Assembly (NCBI GenBank): GCA_026707945.1 | Contig: JAPOVV010000077.1 | Span: 62,001 to 126,000 of the forward strand | Direction of reading: 5' to 3' | Length of the DNA: 64,000 bases | Origin: Gammaproteobacteria bacterium | GTDB lineage: Bacteria > Pseudomonadota > Gammaproteobacteria > Pseudomonadales > Azotimanducaceae | Shown: positions 1 to 8,514 of the stretch, piece after piece | Numbering within the stretch: position 1 is the stretch's first letter | Layout: each line of letters starts with the position of its first letter | Made by a program: the position numbers and the translations under genes | Notes under the pieces: model-generated | What the model saw: the letters and a program-made list of their open reading frames with translations, nothing else | The model's database searches: none | What the model was told of the DNA's origin: nothing

Positions 1-429
1 GAGCAGGTATGGGACATCGTTCCGCCCAGCATCGGTATGAATGTCGAGCTAAAAGGTCCTAATACGGGACTAGCAGTTGCCGAATTCGTACAAACGCACT
101 CTCACCGTTATCTTGTCTCCTCGTTTCTGGTTGACGAACTCGCCAAATTCAAGCAGTTTGCCGCGAACGTACCAACAGCCTTGTTGACACGCGTCCATGA
201 TATGAACATCCTAGGAACAGCAGCCGAACTTGGCGTTGAGAACATCCACGTCATGGACGCGGTCGCGGATCCCAGCTATCTACTCGCGATGTTCAATGCT
301 GGGTTCACGGTCTACGTATTCACGGTAAATAATGTCGCTCGAGCAATTCATCTACGAGAGCTGGACGTGGCCGCGATTTTCACTGACGTGCCTAATGAAA
401 TCAATCCGGAATCGTTTAAAGAAGCCTGA
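1..429 (+). CDS. Glycerophosphodiester phosphodiesterase, C-terminal part
   Basis: This is the 3' part of a gene cut by the window edge; the frame is open from base 1, so the Met at 37 is internal. It matches the second half of the GDPD (GlpQ/UgpQ) TIM barrel: a strand carrying the metal-binding Glu (NVELKGPNTG), then VFTVN and the closing IFTDVP motif. The family hydrolyses glycerophosphodiesters to glycerol-3-phosphate and an alcohol, feeding lipid and phosphate recycling. The N-terminal half with the catalytic HRG motif lies outside the window, so completeness and any signal peptide cannot be judged. The family call is firm; the substrate is unknown. Confidence 0.85.
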   Translation, partial: EQVWDIVPPSIGMNVELKGPNTGLAVAEFVQTHSHRYLVSSFLVDELAKFKQFAANVPTALLTRVHDMNILGTAAELGVENIHVMDAVADPSYLLAMFNAGFTVYVFTVNNVARAIHLRELDVAAIFTDVPNEINPESFKEA

Positions 430-593
430 TTCACCTCGCAAGCTGGATCGGGCGTGTGTCTAGACGTATACGATCCTTGCGAGCACGCACCCGGAACAAA
501 GCGCGATTGTTCCAATACCAAACTCAGTCTACTAATGCGGATCAGATCAGCCGACGAATGAAAATCTCCTTACTGAACTCATTTCCACGGCAA

Positions 594-898
594 TCACGGC
601 CAAAGTTGACCCGTTGCTAGGGACTCGGAGAATCTGCGCACCGACCAGATCCCAATTCCTTCGTTGAAACGATAGTCCGCGTCTCCATCGTAGACAAGAA
701 TGCGCCTAACGAGACCAGCAATCCCATCAATAGCTTTTAATCTGGTTAGCAATCGTTCGTTGTAGGTCCTTGAACTCTTAGCCGCTTGTATGTCGCGGAC
801 GGCAGAACTTGCCGCACCCAGGTGCTCTTACCTAATCCTCGAGAACCGAATAGAAAGAAACTTTGATTTGGTACTTCAAGGATTCTTTTCAACAACAT
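594..898 (-). pseudogene. Relic of an AAA-type (DUF4143-like) ATPase gene
   Basis: On the minus strand an ATG at 898 opens about 45 codons with a typical N-terminus and Walker A (LFGSRGLGKSTW). The frame then ends at a TAA near 743. From about 780 to 594 another frame encodes what looks like the C-terminus of the same kind of protein (RRILVYDGDADYRF, then a GIxxWSVRRF-like end and TGA). Family members are about 350-400 residues; only about 100 codons remain, so the centre, including Walker B and most of the C-terminal domain, has been deleted and the junction is out of frame. The family assignment rests on motif recognition. Nothing else coding is seen between 430 and 1066. Confidence 0.6.
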
Positions 899-1066
899 GT
901 CGTGGATTTGACGCGATTATTCACGACAAGATGTGGATACTACGAGTTAAACCGAGTTTTTCGCAAATACGAAGTGGCTCGTATTGATTTTCAGAGTAAC
1001 TAAGGCTACGTAAGAGCGAACCTGTGTCGCACCGATTCATATATATCGTGAGACTTATTCGCTACC

Positions 1067-1305
1067 CTAGACTTTCTCGTAGGCATCGAGGAAGTCAGTC
1101 CTAGCAATACCAGATTGACTACAGATCGAACGTAGTGTTGACGATTTGATGTTTGTATGGTTAAGAATTGTCATCGGTGTCACGCTCCCGTCGTCGTTTC
1201 TCCTTTGTAGTGAAATGTGATTTCCTTCACGAATCACCTCAAATCCAAGTTCGCATAACGCCACGATCACTTACTACGAGGAGCGTCCCTGGGAAACCGT
1301 TGCAC
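1067..1305 (-). pseudogene. hicA: HicA-type mRNA interferase toxin, frameshifted
   Basis: The body (1270-1067, 67 codons) is a HicA/YcfA double-stranded-RNA-binding fold with the catalytic His in EGNHISL and the usual C-terminus (STLRSICSQSGIARTDF). The expected N-terminus (QRFPRDAPRSK) is present just upstream, from a GTG at 1305, but in another frame. It runs into TGA at 1269-1267, so one base appears to be missing near 1270. A GTG at 1270 could start a shortened product lacking about 12 residues. The gene begins 3 bases after the hicB stop, the usual antitoxin-toxin arrangement. A sequencing error cannot be excluded; taken at face value the toxin is probably inactive. Confidence 0.8.
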
Positions 1306-1308
1306 CGT

Positions 1309-1539
1309 TTAACCTTGCATATTCGCCTCAGCTACGAACACTTCGACAACAGCTGAATCCGAATCGACGAGCGCATCGGATCCGAACGTCTCTACATGAA
1401 AAGAAATCGCTGACTGCACATCTTCAAGTGCTTCTTTGTAGCTATCGCCTTGGCCGATCACCACGCCCTTAATTCCCAAGGGATAGGCTACATATCCATC
1501 CCGGTGTTTTTCGACTATTACCTTGATTTGCCTTTGCAT
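1309..1539 (-). CDS. hicB: HicB-family antitoxin
   Basis: This 76-residue protein has the partially degraded RNase-H-like fold of HicB antitoxins: a first strand IKVIVEKHRDGYVAYP, then GVVIGQGDSYKEALEDV and a C-terminal strand EVFVAEA. HicB binds and neutralises HicA and usually represses its own operon. A purine-rich site (GAGAGAG) lies about 6 bases upstream of the ATG. The gene is intact and is the first gene of a two-gene unit with hicA, which is frameshifted. No separate DNA-binding domain is visible, as expected for the short form of the family. Confidence 0.85.
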   Translation of the reverse strand: MQRQIKVIVEKHRDGYVAYPLGIKGVVIGQGDSYKEALEDVQSAISFHVETFGSDALVDSDSAVVEVFVAEANMQG

Positions 1540-1742
1540 AACGACTCTCTCAGCGTTCGCGGCATTGAATCTGACATTGGTTTGATCTTTTCAGAGCCAA
1601 TATATTAGTAAGAAAACTTGATGTCCTATAAATCTCTTTTCTTAACTACGTTCGAGTTCCTTCCGCTCTCAGTGCAGTATGTAGTCGATCTGCGTAATCA
1701 TCAATCGTTATGCATTGCAATTCGCAACGCGGGTACGAGCGC

Positions 1743-2216
1743 TCAGTGTCTACCCATATCCGAAAAACCCTTATCGAGATCGTACTTTGGAGACGTGACG
1801 TAGCGCTCCATACGACGTAGTCTCAATTCGAGCTCGCGAACATCTGCACTGACCACGCGTAATCCCAATCGTGGACTGCTTCGAATAGCCGTATATGGCG
1901 ATCGATCTTCCGCTTCCTCATCTGGTTCATCCCAATCACCTGCATACGCCGGTTCTGGGTCCAGAACGAACACCAATACGATGTACACGATAAGCGGGAT
2001 CCATCCCCCTCCGAGCAACACGATTGCGACGAACGCAACCCGAATGATCCAAGGTTCGACACCTAGATACTTAGCAACGCCTGCACAGACGCCACCCAAT
2101 ATCCCACGTTCAGTGTCTCGATGAAGTCCTCGAGACCGGCGACGCTTCCTCATGCTTCGATACGCCGCAGCAACGTCATCGTAATCGTCGTCAAATCTTT
2201 GTCGTGAACGTTTCAT
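1743..2216 (-). CDS. pspC: Phage shock protein C (PspC-domain membrane protein)
   Basis: The protein is 157 residues when started at the ATG at 2216, which overlaps the pspB stop as ATGA; an upstream start at 2243 would lie inside pspB. The PspC domain starts at RGLHRDTERGILGGVCAGVAKYLG, here split as RGLHRDTERG and GVCAGVAKYLG, followed by one long hydrophobic segment (about residues 50-80). The C-terminal tail is acidic, then Arg-rich. In enterobacteria PspC and PspB sense inner-membrane stress and bind PspA, freeing PspF. The Arg/Asp-rich N-terminal extension before the domain is longer than in E. coli. Last gene of pspABC. Confidence 0.93.
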   Translation of the reverse strand: MKRSRQRFDDDYDDVAAAYRSMRKRRRSRGLHRDTERGILGGVCAGVAKYLGVEPWIIRVAFVAIVLLGGGWIPLIVYIVLVFVLDPEPAYAGDWDEPDEEAEDRSPYTAIRSSPRLGLRVVSADVRELELRLRRMERYVTSPKYDLDKGFSDMGRH

Positions 2217-2461
2217 TTCAATTCGTCCGACCGCTTCCGCCAATTAGGGGTTTCCGCATCTAGGATCGCTTCTAGCGTCTCAATGCGCTTCCCCATATCC
2301 CTAGCTTGATCCGCCAAGCTTTGCAGCTCGTCTTGGTCCTCAACCGACAATTGCCTCGTCATCTTTTTCTTCGAGTTGTAGTGCAAGATGATCCATAGAG
2401 GCGCAACAACAACCAGAAAGACAATTGTCGGAATGAATATGAGAGCAAACAGAACTTCCAT
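2213..2461 (-). CDS. pspB: Phage shock protein B
   Basis: This 82-residue protein has one N-terminal membrane helix (about residues 3-27, VLFALIFIPTIVFLVVVAPL) followed by a cytoplasmic coiled coil, the classic PspB layout. The conserved WIILHY after the helix and LQSLADQARDMGKRIETLE in the coil fit the family. It works with PspC as the membrane-stress sensor. The gene sits 12 bases after pspA, has an AAGGA site about 9 bases before its ATG, and its stop overlaps the pspC start, so the three genes are likely co-transcribed and translationally coupled. Confidence 0.95.
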   Translation of the reverse strand: MEVLFALIFIPTIVFLVVVAPLWIILHYNSKKKMTRQLSVEDQDELQSLADQARDMGKRIETLEAILDAETPNWRKRSDELK

Positions 2462-2473
2462 TACGTCAAATCC

Positions 2474-3169
2474 TTACGAGGCTTGCTTTTCCTCTGATTG
2501 CTCTTTCGAATCACGATGCAAACGCGACTTGAGGTTCTCGAGCTCTTCATCAAGTTCTTCGTCTTGTTGAATCGACTGGATTTCCTCTTGCAATGACACC
2601 GATTTAGACGACTCGTAGCTCTCAACTTGACCTTCGAGTTCATCAATCATGCGTTCGTACTGATCGAACCCAACCATGATCTCATCGATGTTATGTCTCG
2701 ACAGTTGACGTCGAACACCTTTCTGGACACGTGCGGTCTGCGCCCGTGCGACGATTGAGCGTTGGCGAGCTTCCGCTTCGGCGATTTTGCCCTCAAGCGT
2801 TGCAATGTCATTGCGAAGCTTGGTTTCGACCTCATCGGAAACGGTTAGATCACGTTCAAGATGTTCGACATCCTGTTCGCAACGCCGCCGTTCCGCCAAT
2901 GCGCCACGTGCAAGATCATCCCGATCGCGGCGCACCGCATACTCGGCTTTTCGATCCCAATCCGCGGCTTCCGCTCTTTTGGCTTCAAGGTGTCGCGTGA
3001 TTTCTTTGCGGTCCGCGATTGCCTTGGCAGCCGTCATGCGTACCTTTACCAGCGTGTCGTTCATTTCGTGGATGATCATCCGAACCATTTTCGAAGGATC
3101 TTCCGCTTTGTCGAGCATCGCGTGTATATTGGCATTCATGATGTCAGCCATGCGTTTGAATACCTTCAT
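2474..3169 (-). CDS. pspA: Phage shock protein A (PspA/IM30 family)
   Basis: This 231-residue protein, close to E. coli PspA in length, is almost entirely helical. It starts with the amphipathic membrane-binding helix (KVFKRMADIMNANIHAMLDK), then EDPSKMVRMIIHEM and long coiled coils rich in Ala, Glu and Arg. PspA binds PspF in unstressed cells and forms ESCRT-III-like assemblies that stabilise damaged inner membrane. A GAGG site lies 7 bases before the ATG. The gene is first in pspABC and divergent from pspF, with a 169-base intergenic region that carries a possible sigma-54 promoter. The acidic, Gln/Ser-rich C-terminus ends in EEKQAS. Confidence 0.96.
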   Translation of the reverse strand: MKVFKRMADIMNANIHAMLDKAEDPSKMVRMIIHEMNDTLVKVRMTAAKAIADRKEITRHLEAKRAEAADWDRKAEYAVRRDRDDLARGALAERRRCEQDVEHLERDLTVSDEVETKLRNDIATLEGKIAEAEARQRSIVARAQTARVQKGVRRQLSRHNIDEIMVGFDQYERMIDELEGQVESYESSKSVSLQEEIQSIQQDEELDEELENLKSRLHRDSKEQSEEKQAS

Positions 3170-3211
3170 GTTTAGCCCTCTAAGTGGAGATTGACTATTT
3201 ACTCTCTATAA

Positions 3212-3229
3212 AACACAAACCATGCCAAA
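3212..3229 (-). promoter_or_regulatory. Possible sigma-54 promoter of pspABC
   Basis: Read on the minus strand, TTGGCATG is an excellent -24 element. Ten bases after its GG comes GT instead of the usual GC (GTGTT), so the -12 element is imperfect. The site is about 43 bases upstream of the pspA ATG and between pspA and the gene for its sigma-54 activator, which is where the promoter should be. The context supports it more than the -12 sequence does. Confidence 0.45.
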
Positions 3230-3306
3230 AATCAACGGCAAAGTTAACTGATTGATCTATATAAATTATTCTCTTTACGTCTCGGGCAAATCGAGCAAAA
3301 GAGTGG

Positions 3307-3327
3307 TTAAAAACACCACTTTCTGAT
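3307..3327. promoter_or_regulatory. Short inverted repeat in front of pspF
   Basis: AGTGGT and ACCACT flank a 7-base AT-rich spacer about 15-30 bases before the pspF start codon. It could be an operator half-site pair or a small hairpin near the ribosome site. No family-specific consensus was recognised. Confidence 0.25.
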
Positions 3328-3338
3328 AAATTTCGCAC

Positions 3339-4388
3339 ATGGCTTACGATGCTGACGAACTAATCGGTGAATCTGCCGTTTTTCTGCAGACGCTCGACGA
3401 CGTTGATGCGGTAGCCAAATTACACAAACCGGTTCTATTAGTCGGCGAGCGCGGAACAGGGAAGGAACTCCTGGCGTCCCGCCTTCACTATCGCTCCCCG
3501 CGATGGGATTCCGTTTTTCTACAAATGAATTGCGCTGCAATTAGCGACGACCTGCTTGAATCTGAGCTCTTTGGTCATGAAGCTGGCGCATTTACCGGTG
3601 CAGCGAAGCGCCATGTAGGACGATTTGAACGTGCTCACACAGGTACGCTATTCCTCGATGAAGTGGCGACAACAGCTACACGTGTCCAGGAAAAGATCCT
3701 ACGTCTCATCGAGTATGGTCAATTTGAGCGTCTTGGCGGCAACGAAACACTAGTAGCAGACGTGCGAATCGTTGCCGCAACCAATCAAGATCTAATTGCA
3801 CTTGCTGAAACCAATCGATTTCGCATTGACCTCTTGGATCGTCTGGCATTTGATGTCATCACGATTCCGCCACTGCGTGAGCGAACTGACGACATTCCAC
3901 TCCTCGCCGAGTTCTTCGCAATCAACATGGCGACTGAACTTGAACGCGAGTTCTTTCACGGATTCACTGACGAAGCCATGCGTGAACTTTTCGATCACAG
4001 CTGGCCAGGTAACGTACGCGAACTGAAAAACGTGGTCGAACGTGCGGTCTATCGGAACGATGAAAATGAGCCAATATCACAGATCGTACTGGACCCCTTC
4101 GAATCCCCCTTCAGACCGCAAGAGCCAGTTGCAGCATCGGTTACAGGCAATTTGGTGAGCACAGATCTGATACCTCGATTCCCAGTGGATTTACGAGACG
4201 AGATTGAGCAGATTGAAATTAGATGGATCAATAACGCATTAGAGGCTAATCGTTACAACCAACGTTCAGCTGCCGAAGCACTTGGTCTGTCATACCATCA
4301 GTTTCGTCATTACCTCCGCAAGTACGAACTTGGATCAGAGAAAAAAGACAATCGTGAGGATGGTGTCGAAGAGCAAGCCGCATCCTAA
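3339..4388 (+). CDS. pspF: Phage shock operon activator PspF (sigma-54 dependent)
   Basis: This 349-residue AAA+ enhancer-binding protein has no N-terminal receiver or sensor domain, as in E. coli PspF. Walker A is GERGTGKE (36-43), the sigma-54 contact loop is the intact GAFTGA (83-88) and Walker B is LFLDE (104-108). The arginine-finger region (FRIDLLDRL) and WPGNVREL follow. A Fis-type helix-turn-helix lies near residues 307-330 (NQRSAAEALGLSYHQF). It should open sigma-54 promoters at pspABC and be inhibited by PspA. It is about 25 residues longer than the E. coli protein because of an acidic linker and tail. It is divergent from pspA, and tRNA-Ser follows. Confidence 0.93.
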   Translation: MAYDADELIGESAVFLQTLDDVDAVAKLHKPVLLVGERGTGKELLASRLHYRSPRWDSVFLQMNCAAISDDLLESELFGHEAGAFTGAAKRHVGRFERAHTGTLFLDEVATTATRVQEKILRLIEYGQFERLGGNETLVADVRIVAATNQDLIALAETNRFRIDLLDRLAFDVITIPPLRERTDDIPLLAEFFAINMATELEREFFHGFTDEAMRELFDHSWPGNVRELKNVVERAVYRNDENEPISQIVLDPFESPFRPQEPVAASVTGNLVSTDLIPRFPVDLRDEIEQIEIRWINNALEANRYNQRSAAEALGLSYHQFRHYLRKYELGSEKKDNREDGVEEQAAS

Positions 4389-4527
4389 AATTCGCGCTCG
4401 TTAAGACCGCTGTCTATAGACGTATTTCTAAGATCTCGTTTTCTGTACAGCAATTCAACAATGTACACAGATAGGACATTGGGACGGTAATTCAAGTGCG
4501 TATCTGCGGCTAGTACATGGAAAGTTC

Positions 4528-4617
<90 letters not shown>

Positions 4618-4633
4618 GTTTTCTATGGGTGCG

Positions 4634-4678
4634 TACCGGAGAGATGGTTTACAGTTGATACCGGAGACATGGTTTACA
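4634..4678 (+). repeat. Two near-identical 20-base direct repeats, possible IS end remnant
   Basis: TACCGGAGAGATGGTTTACA (4634-4653) and TACCGGAGACATGGTTTACA (4659-4678) differ at one base and are 25 bases apart; CTTTTTCCGGTGTG follows. The motif resembles ends I associate with IS481/IS3-like elements, but no transposase reading frame is present. From 4679 to 4887 there is only a short open frame without recognisable homology. Confidence 0.5.
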
Positions 4679-4887
4679 CTTTTTCCGGTGTGTTGATGAA
4701 GGTATTCGACGCGATGTATGAACAAGTGCTTACGGGCGTCGCTAAGCTCCGTTGCGAAGTCTCCGACTGTCGTATTGACGATTAGATTCGGTGGCTATGC
4801 GCCGAATGCTCGTGACGGAAGAACCACACCAATATCGCACGGAATCGATTGGATTGCAGTTCCCACCAATAACTTGGCGAAATACGC

Positions 4888-6369
4888 ATGGACCTTAGTA
4901 GACCCAACATCGTCCTGATCTACTCCGACCAGCATCGGGGCGACGCGCTTGGGTGTGTCGGGAATCCAGTCGTGCGAACTCCGAACCTGGATCGCCTGGC
5001 CGCCGAAGGCGTGACATTTCCATCCTGCAACACGAATTCACCGCTATGTATGCCAGCGCGGGCTTCGTTGATCACGGGTTCATACGTTAACGAGCATGGC
5101 GCCTGGGGCAATCGCTCAGAGGCGGACCGACACGGGCCGAGCCACGTTAGGAACATCAAGGACGCCGGTTACTGCACCGCCGTGATAGGCAAGACCCATT
5201 TCCGGCTTTATCAGGCCGATGACGGCCACACGCGCGACCACGCTTCAGGCCTGCATGACTGGGGATACGAGTTCGCCCTCGAAATCAAGGACACCATCCC
5301 CTCGTCGACCCACCTATGCTACTACACGGATTTCCTAGCAGAGAGAGGGAAACTGCAGGTCTACGAAGACTGCGCGCGCAACTTCAGGCTCGGACAGAGC
5401 ACGGGATTGCTCCGGCCTTGGGAACACCTGCCCAACCTCCTCGAGGAGGATGAGCACATCGATATGTACATCGCCAACGCGGCGTCGGAGTGGATACAAG
5501 GCTATGCGGACGACAGGCCGTTCTATCTTCAGGTATGCCTGACGGGACCGCATCCGCCGTTCGACGCGCCAGCACAAAACAGGGACATGTTCGATCCGCA
5601 GGATATGCCTCTTGCGATCATGAAACCGCCAGCCGAACCGATATCGCCCCAAGTTAAGAAAGTGTTCGCGCGACACGGGTTCAATAACATGACCGAATCT
5701 CAGGCTCGAACACTGACGAGCCACTACTACGCCAAGGTTGCGTTCGACGACCGTGCGATCGGCATCGTGTTTCAGTCTCTCAGGGGAAAAGGTCTGCTGG
5801 ACAATACATGGATCGTCTATACCTCCGACCACGGCGAAATGCTCGGTGATCACGGATTGTCCCAAAAGTCTGTGTTCTACGAAGGCGCACTTAACGTGCC
5901 GCTGATCGTGAGACCTCCGGGCGGAACCAAATCCTGGACTTCGCGCGGCCTGACGGACCACTTCGACATCTGCACAACCTTGCTCGACGCTGCGGGTGCC
6001 GCTAATCTTGCAGTCGACCGGGCTCGTTCATTGCTTCCGAAGATCGAGGACGGTCCAGACGCTCCGGATGCGCAGCAAGGCAAAGACGTGGTATTCAGCG
6101 AGGTGAACCTGTACTCGATGGCGCGCACAGAGCAGTACAAGATGACCATCGACTCGCTGACGCGAGAACCCCTGGAGCTGTACAACATGGAGAACGATCC
6201 GCACGAGCTTCGCAACCTGGTGAACGAACCGCACCTCTCAAGTGTGCGCGATCAGTTTCTCACAGAGTACTTCGATCACCTGTTGGCCAATCTAAACGAA
6301 TCGCAACTCAGGGTGTATCAGCGTGGTGGCATTCCGACCAAACTTCATCAGGAATACCCTCAGTACTGA
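4888..6369 (+). CDS. Sulfatase (type I, Cys-type)
   Basis: This 493-residue protein is an alkaline-phosphatase-superfamily sulfatase. The maturation motif is C54-M-P-A-R58 in SPLCMPARASLITG; its Cys must be converted to formylglycine by a separate enzyme not found here. Metal ligands are visible in IYSDQHRGDA (Asp14, Gln15) and TSDHGEMLGDHG (Asp314, His315). Such enzymes cleave sulfate esters from carbohydrates, choline or aryl compounds; the substrate is not predictable. No signal peptide is seen, so it may act in the cytoplasm. No good ribosome site precedes the ATG. The gene is GC-rich (one 60-base sample is 62% G+C against 45% in pspA), follows tRNA-Ser and may be acquired. Confidence 0.92.
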   Translation: MDLSRPNIVLIYSDQHRGDALGCVGNPVVRTPNLDRLAAEGVTFPSCNTNSPLCMPARASLITGSYVNEHGAWGNRSEADRHGPSHVRNIKDAGYCTAVIGKTHFRLYQADDGHTRDHASGLHDWGYEFALEIKDTIPSSTHLCYYTDFLAERGKLQVYEDCARNFRLGQSTGLLRPWEHLPNLLEEDEHIDMYIANAASEWIQGYADDRPFYLQVCLTGPHPPFDAPAQNRDMFDPQDMPLAIMKPPAEPISPQVKKVFARHGFNNMTESQARTLTSHYYAKVAFDDRAIGIVFQSLRGKGLLDNTWIVYTSDHGEMLGDHGLSQKSVFYEGALNVPLIVRPPGGTKSWTSRGLTDHFDICTTLLDAAGAANLAVDRARSLLPKIEDGPDAPDAQQGKDVVFSEVNLYSMARTEQYKMTIDSLTREPLELYNMENDPHELRNLVNEPHLSSVRDQFLTEYFDHLLANLNESQLRVYQRGGIPTKLHQEYPQY

Positions 6370-6557
6370 CGTACTCGTAGCACAATCCTCCGTGCGACCT
6401 CAAGCCTAACGAGTCACCCATCTAGCCATCATGCTGACCAACCGCCAAGCGTTCTAGATCGCCGCCATCAACTAGCTCACAGCCGTGGGCGTCGTCGCTA
6501 GGTTGCGAATGTCCATCAACGCTCAGCTCATAGCTTCGACTGGCGAGTTTCGCCGTC

Positions 6558-8510
6558 CTATGTCGCCACACCGACCTGCAGTTCTACGAAACTCCTGTAC
6601 GCGCCGTTAGGCAACGACATCAGCTCCTCGTGGTTACCGGATTCCACAATGCGTCCCTCGTCCATGAAGCAGATGCGATCGGCGCGCCGAATCGTGCTGA
6701 GGCGATGCGCTATGACGACAAGCACCCGGTCTCGACGACCGGCGTCTAGCGCAGCAACCAAGGCGTTCTCGGTTTCCGGGTCCAGCGATGCGGTCGGTTC
6801 GTCGAGTACGAGCACGGGTGCCTTGCTCACTAGACCGCGGGCGATGGCGAGGCGTTGTTTTTGGCCGACCGACAGCGTGCCTCCCGCACGTCCTAGGCGC
6901 GTGGCGAAACCCTGCGGTAATGCCTGAATGAACCCTAGCGCTCCAGCGACGCGTGCGGCCTCGACCACTTCGCCGCGAGTCGCGTTCGGAACGCTCATGC
7001 GGATGTTGTTCTCCACGGTGTCGTCGAACAGGAATGCTTCCTGGAAGACGAACGCAACCTGCGCACGCAGACAATCAACACTCACAGTGCGCGCATCGAC
7101 GCCGTCGAAGCGCACCGCCCCAGCATGCGGATGAACGAATCCAGCGAGCAAGTAGGCTAGCGTACTCTTACCCGCTCCTGTCGCCCCGACTAGGGCAACG
7201 ACCTCGCCTACCCGGCCTTCGAGGCTCGCTTCACGAACTGCCTGCGTTCCGTCCGGATAGCGGTAGCTGACTTGGTCGACTTCGATGCTTCGCAAGCGTT
7301 CGATGGCGTCGTTCCCCTGCAGGTCAGCATCCACAGGAGAGTCCACCACGTCGTAGACGCGACGCATGCCAGCGACATTGTTCTGCAGATTGAACCACAT
7401 TGACCCCAAACCGCTCACGTTGGTAACGAGTTGCACGAAATAGGCGTACACGACGGTGAAATCCCCAGGCGACATTCGTCCCACGATGATCGCCTCGCAA
7501 ATATCAAAGAAGACGTAAAAAACCAAGCCGACAGTGACAGCGGCCTGCACGACGAGCAGGAGCAGGACCATCACAATGTAAGACCGGAAGCGCTTGAAGG
7601 ACTCCCTGCTGTCGGCGGCGAAGGCGGCACGTTGGCGACGGCTCGCGCCCAACCCCTGTACCGCCACGACGTTACTCATGCCCTCCTCGACCGTGGCCGT
7701 CGTCTCGGCGCCGGCGGAGCGGCTTGCCAGTGAACGTCGGCGCGTGATCCCGGTCATCAGGAGCGTCGACAGAAGAACCATGGGCGCTGCGAGACATGCA
7801 ACGACGATAAGCGTTGGCACGGCACTGAAACTGTGCGCTGTCGTCCAGATCACTGTCCCAATCACGAACAGGTTGGCGATCGGCAGCACCAAGATGTCGT
7901 AACAGACTCTGGAGATGGCCGGCGTGTCGTACATAGTCCGGTAGACGGCGTCGCCGACGCTCGCGTCCGAGTATCGCGTTAGCGGCCATGCCATTAGGCG
8001 ACCGAACAGCAGTGTCCGCAAACCGTGGTTGATGCGGTGCGTGATGCGTAGCTGATAGCGGAACTCGAAAAGCCCCAAAAGACCACTCACTCGGCTTCCC
8101 GATGCGTTGGCTTGGTTCTCGCTCTGGGTCGCTGTATCGAGACCCTCCGATAGGCCACCACTCGCGTAGTCACGTGCAACGCCTCCTCCGAAAGCACCGA
8201 CTAAGACGATCCCGAGTAAGCTGATGGCGATGATCACCCAAACGATCTCGAAGGGCGAAAGACCATGGAGCATATCCACGAACCAACTGATGTACGGCGG
8301 ATACGGCGTAGGTGACGAGCCGACCGGTAAACCCATCACGACGTGATCGATGAGAATCTTGAGCGGCCAAGGTAGGAACAGTACGATGGAAAGCCCGATC
8401 AGTGTCAATGCGAGCTTGACACCGATCTGACGACGATGTGGCCAAACAAAACGGAGCGACCGACCGAGCAGTCGGAATGTCTCCCGGCTGGAGATCCGTT
8501 CGGCTGTCAT
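6558..8510 (-). CDS. ABC exporter subunit (membrane domain plus ATPase)
   Basis: This type IV ABC half-transporter has about six membrane helices followed by an ATPase domain. Walker A is GATGAGKST (near residue 440), the signature is LSVGQKQR (near 547) and Walker B is VLVLDEPTASLD with the catalytic Glu. The ATG at 8510 is preferred: it lies 4 bases after the upstream gene's stop, whereas the GTG at 8564 overlaps that gene. The protein is then 650 residues. A Ser/Gly/Gln-rich loop follows the second helix. With the preceding gene it probably forms a heterodimeric exporter; the cargo (lipid, peptide or drug) is unknown. Locally GC-rich DNA. Confidence 0.9.
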   Translation of the reverse strand: MTAERISSRETFRLLGRSLRFVWPHRRQIGVKLALTLIGLSIVLFLPWPLKILIDHVVMGLPVGSSPTPYPPYISWFVDMLHGLSPFEIVWVIIAISLLGIVLVGAFGGGVARDYASGGLSEGLDTATQSENQANASGSRVSGLLGLFEFRYQLRITHRINHGLRTLLFGRLMAWPLTRYSDASVGDAVYRTMYDTPAISRVCYDILVLPIANLFVIGTVIWTTAHSFSAVPTLIVVACLAAPMVLLSTLLMTGITRRRSLASRSAGAETTATVEEGMSNVVAVQGLGASRRQRAAFAADSRESFKRFRSYIVMVLLLLVVQAAVTVGLVFYVFFDICEAIIVGRMSPGDFTVVYAYFVQLVTNVSGLGSMWFNLQNNVAGMRRVYDVVDSPVDADLQGNDAIERLRSIEVDQVSYRYPDGTQAVREASLEGRVGEVVALVGATGAGKSTLAYLLAGFVHPHAGAVRFDGVDARTVSVDCLRAQVAFVFQEAFLFDDTVENNIRMSVPNATRGEVVEAARVAGALGFIQALPQGFATRLGRAGGTLSVGQKQRLAIARGLVSKAPVLVLDEPTASLDPETENALVAALDAGRRDRVLVVIAHRLSTIRRADRICFMDEGRIVESGNHEELMSLPNGAYRSFVELQVGVAT

Positions 8511-8514
8511 GACT

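Noticed and set aside
790..987. 65-codon plus-strand frame
   Set aside because: It lies antisense to the AAA-ATPase relic, whose minus-strand translation is recognisable.
1618..1803. 61-codon plus-strand frame between hicB and pspC
   Set aside because: Overlaps the end of pspC, has no homology or ribosome site.
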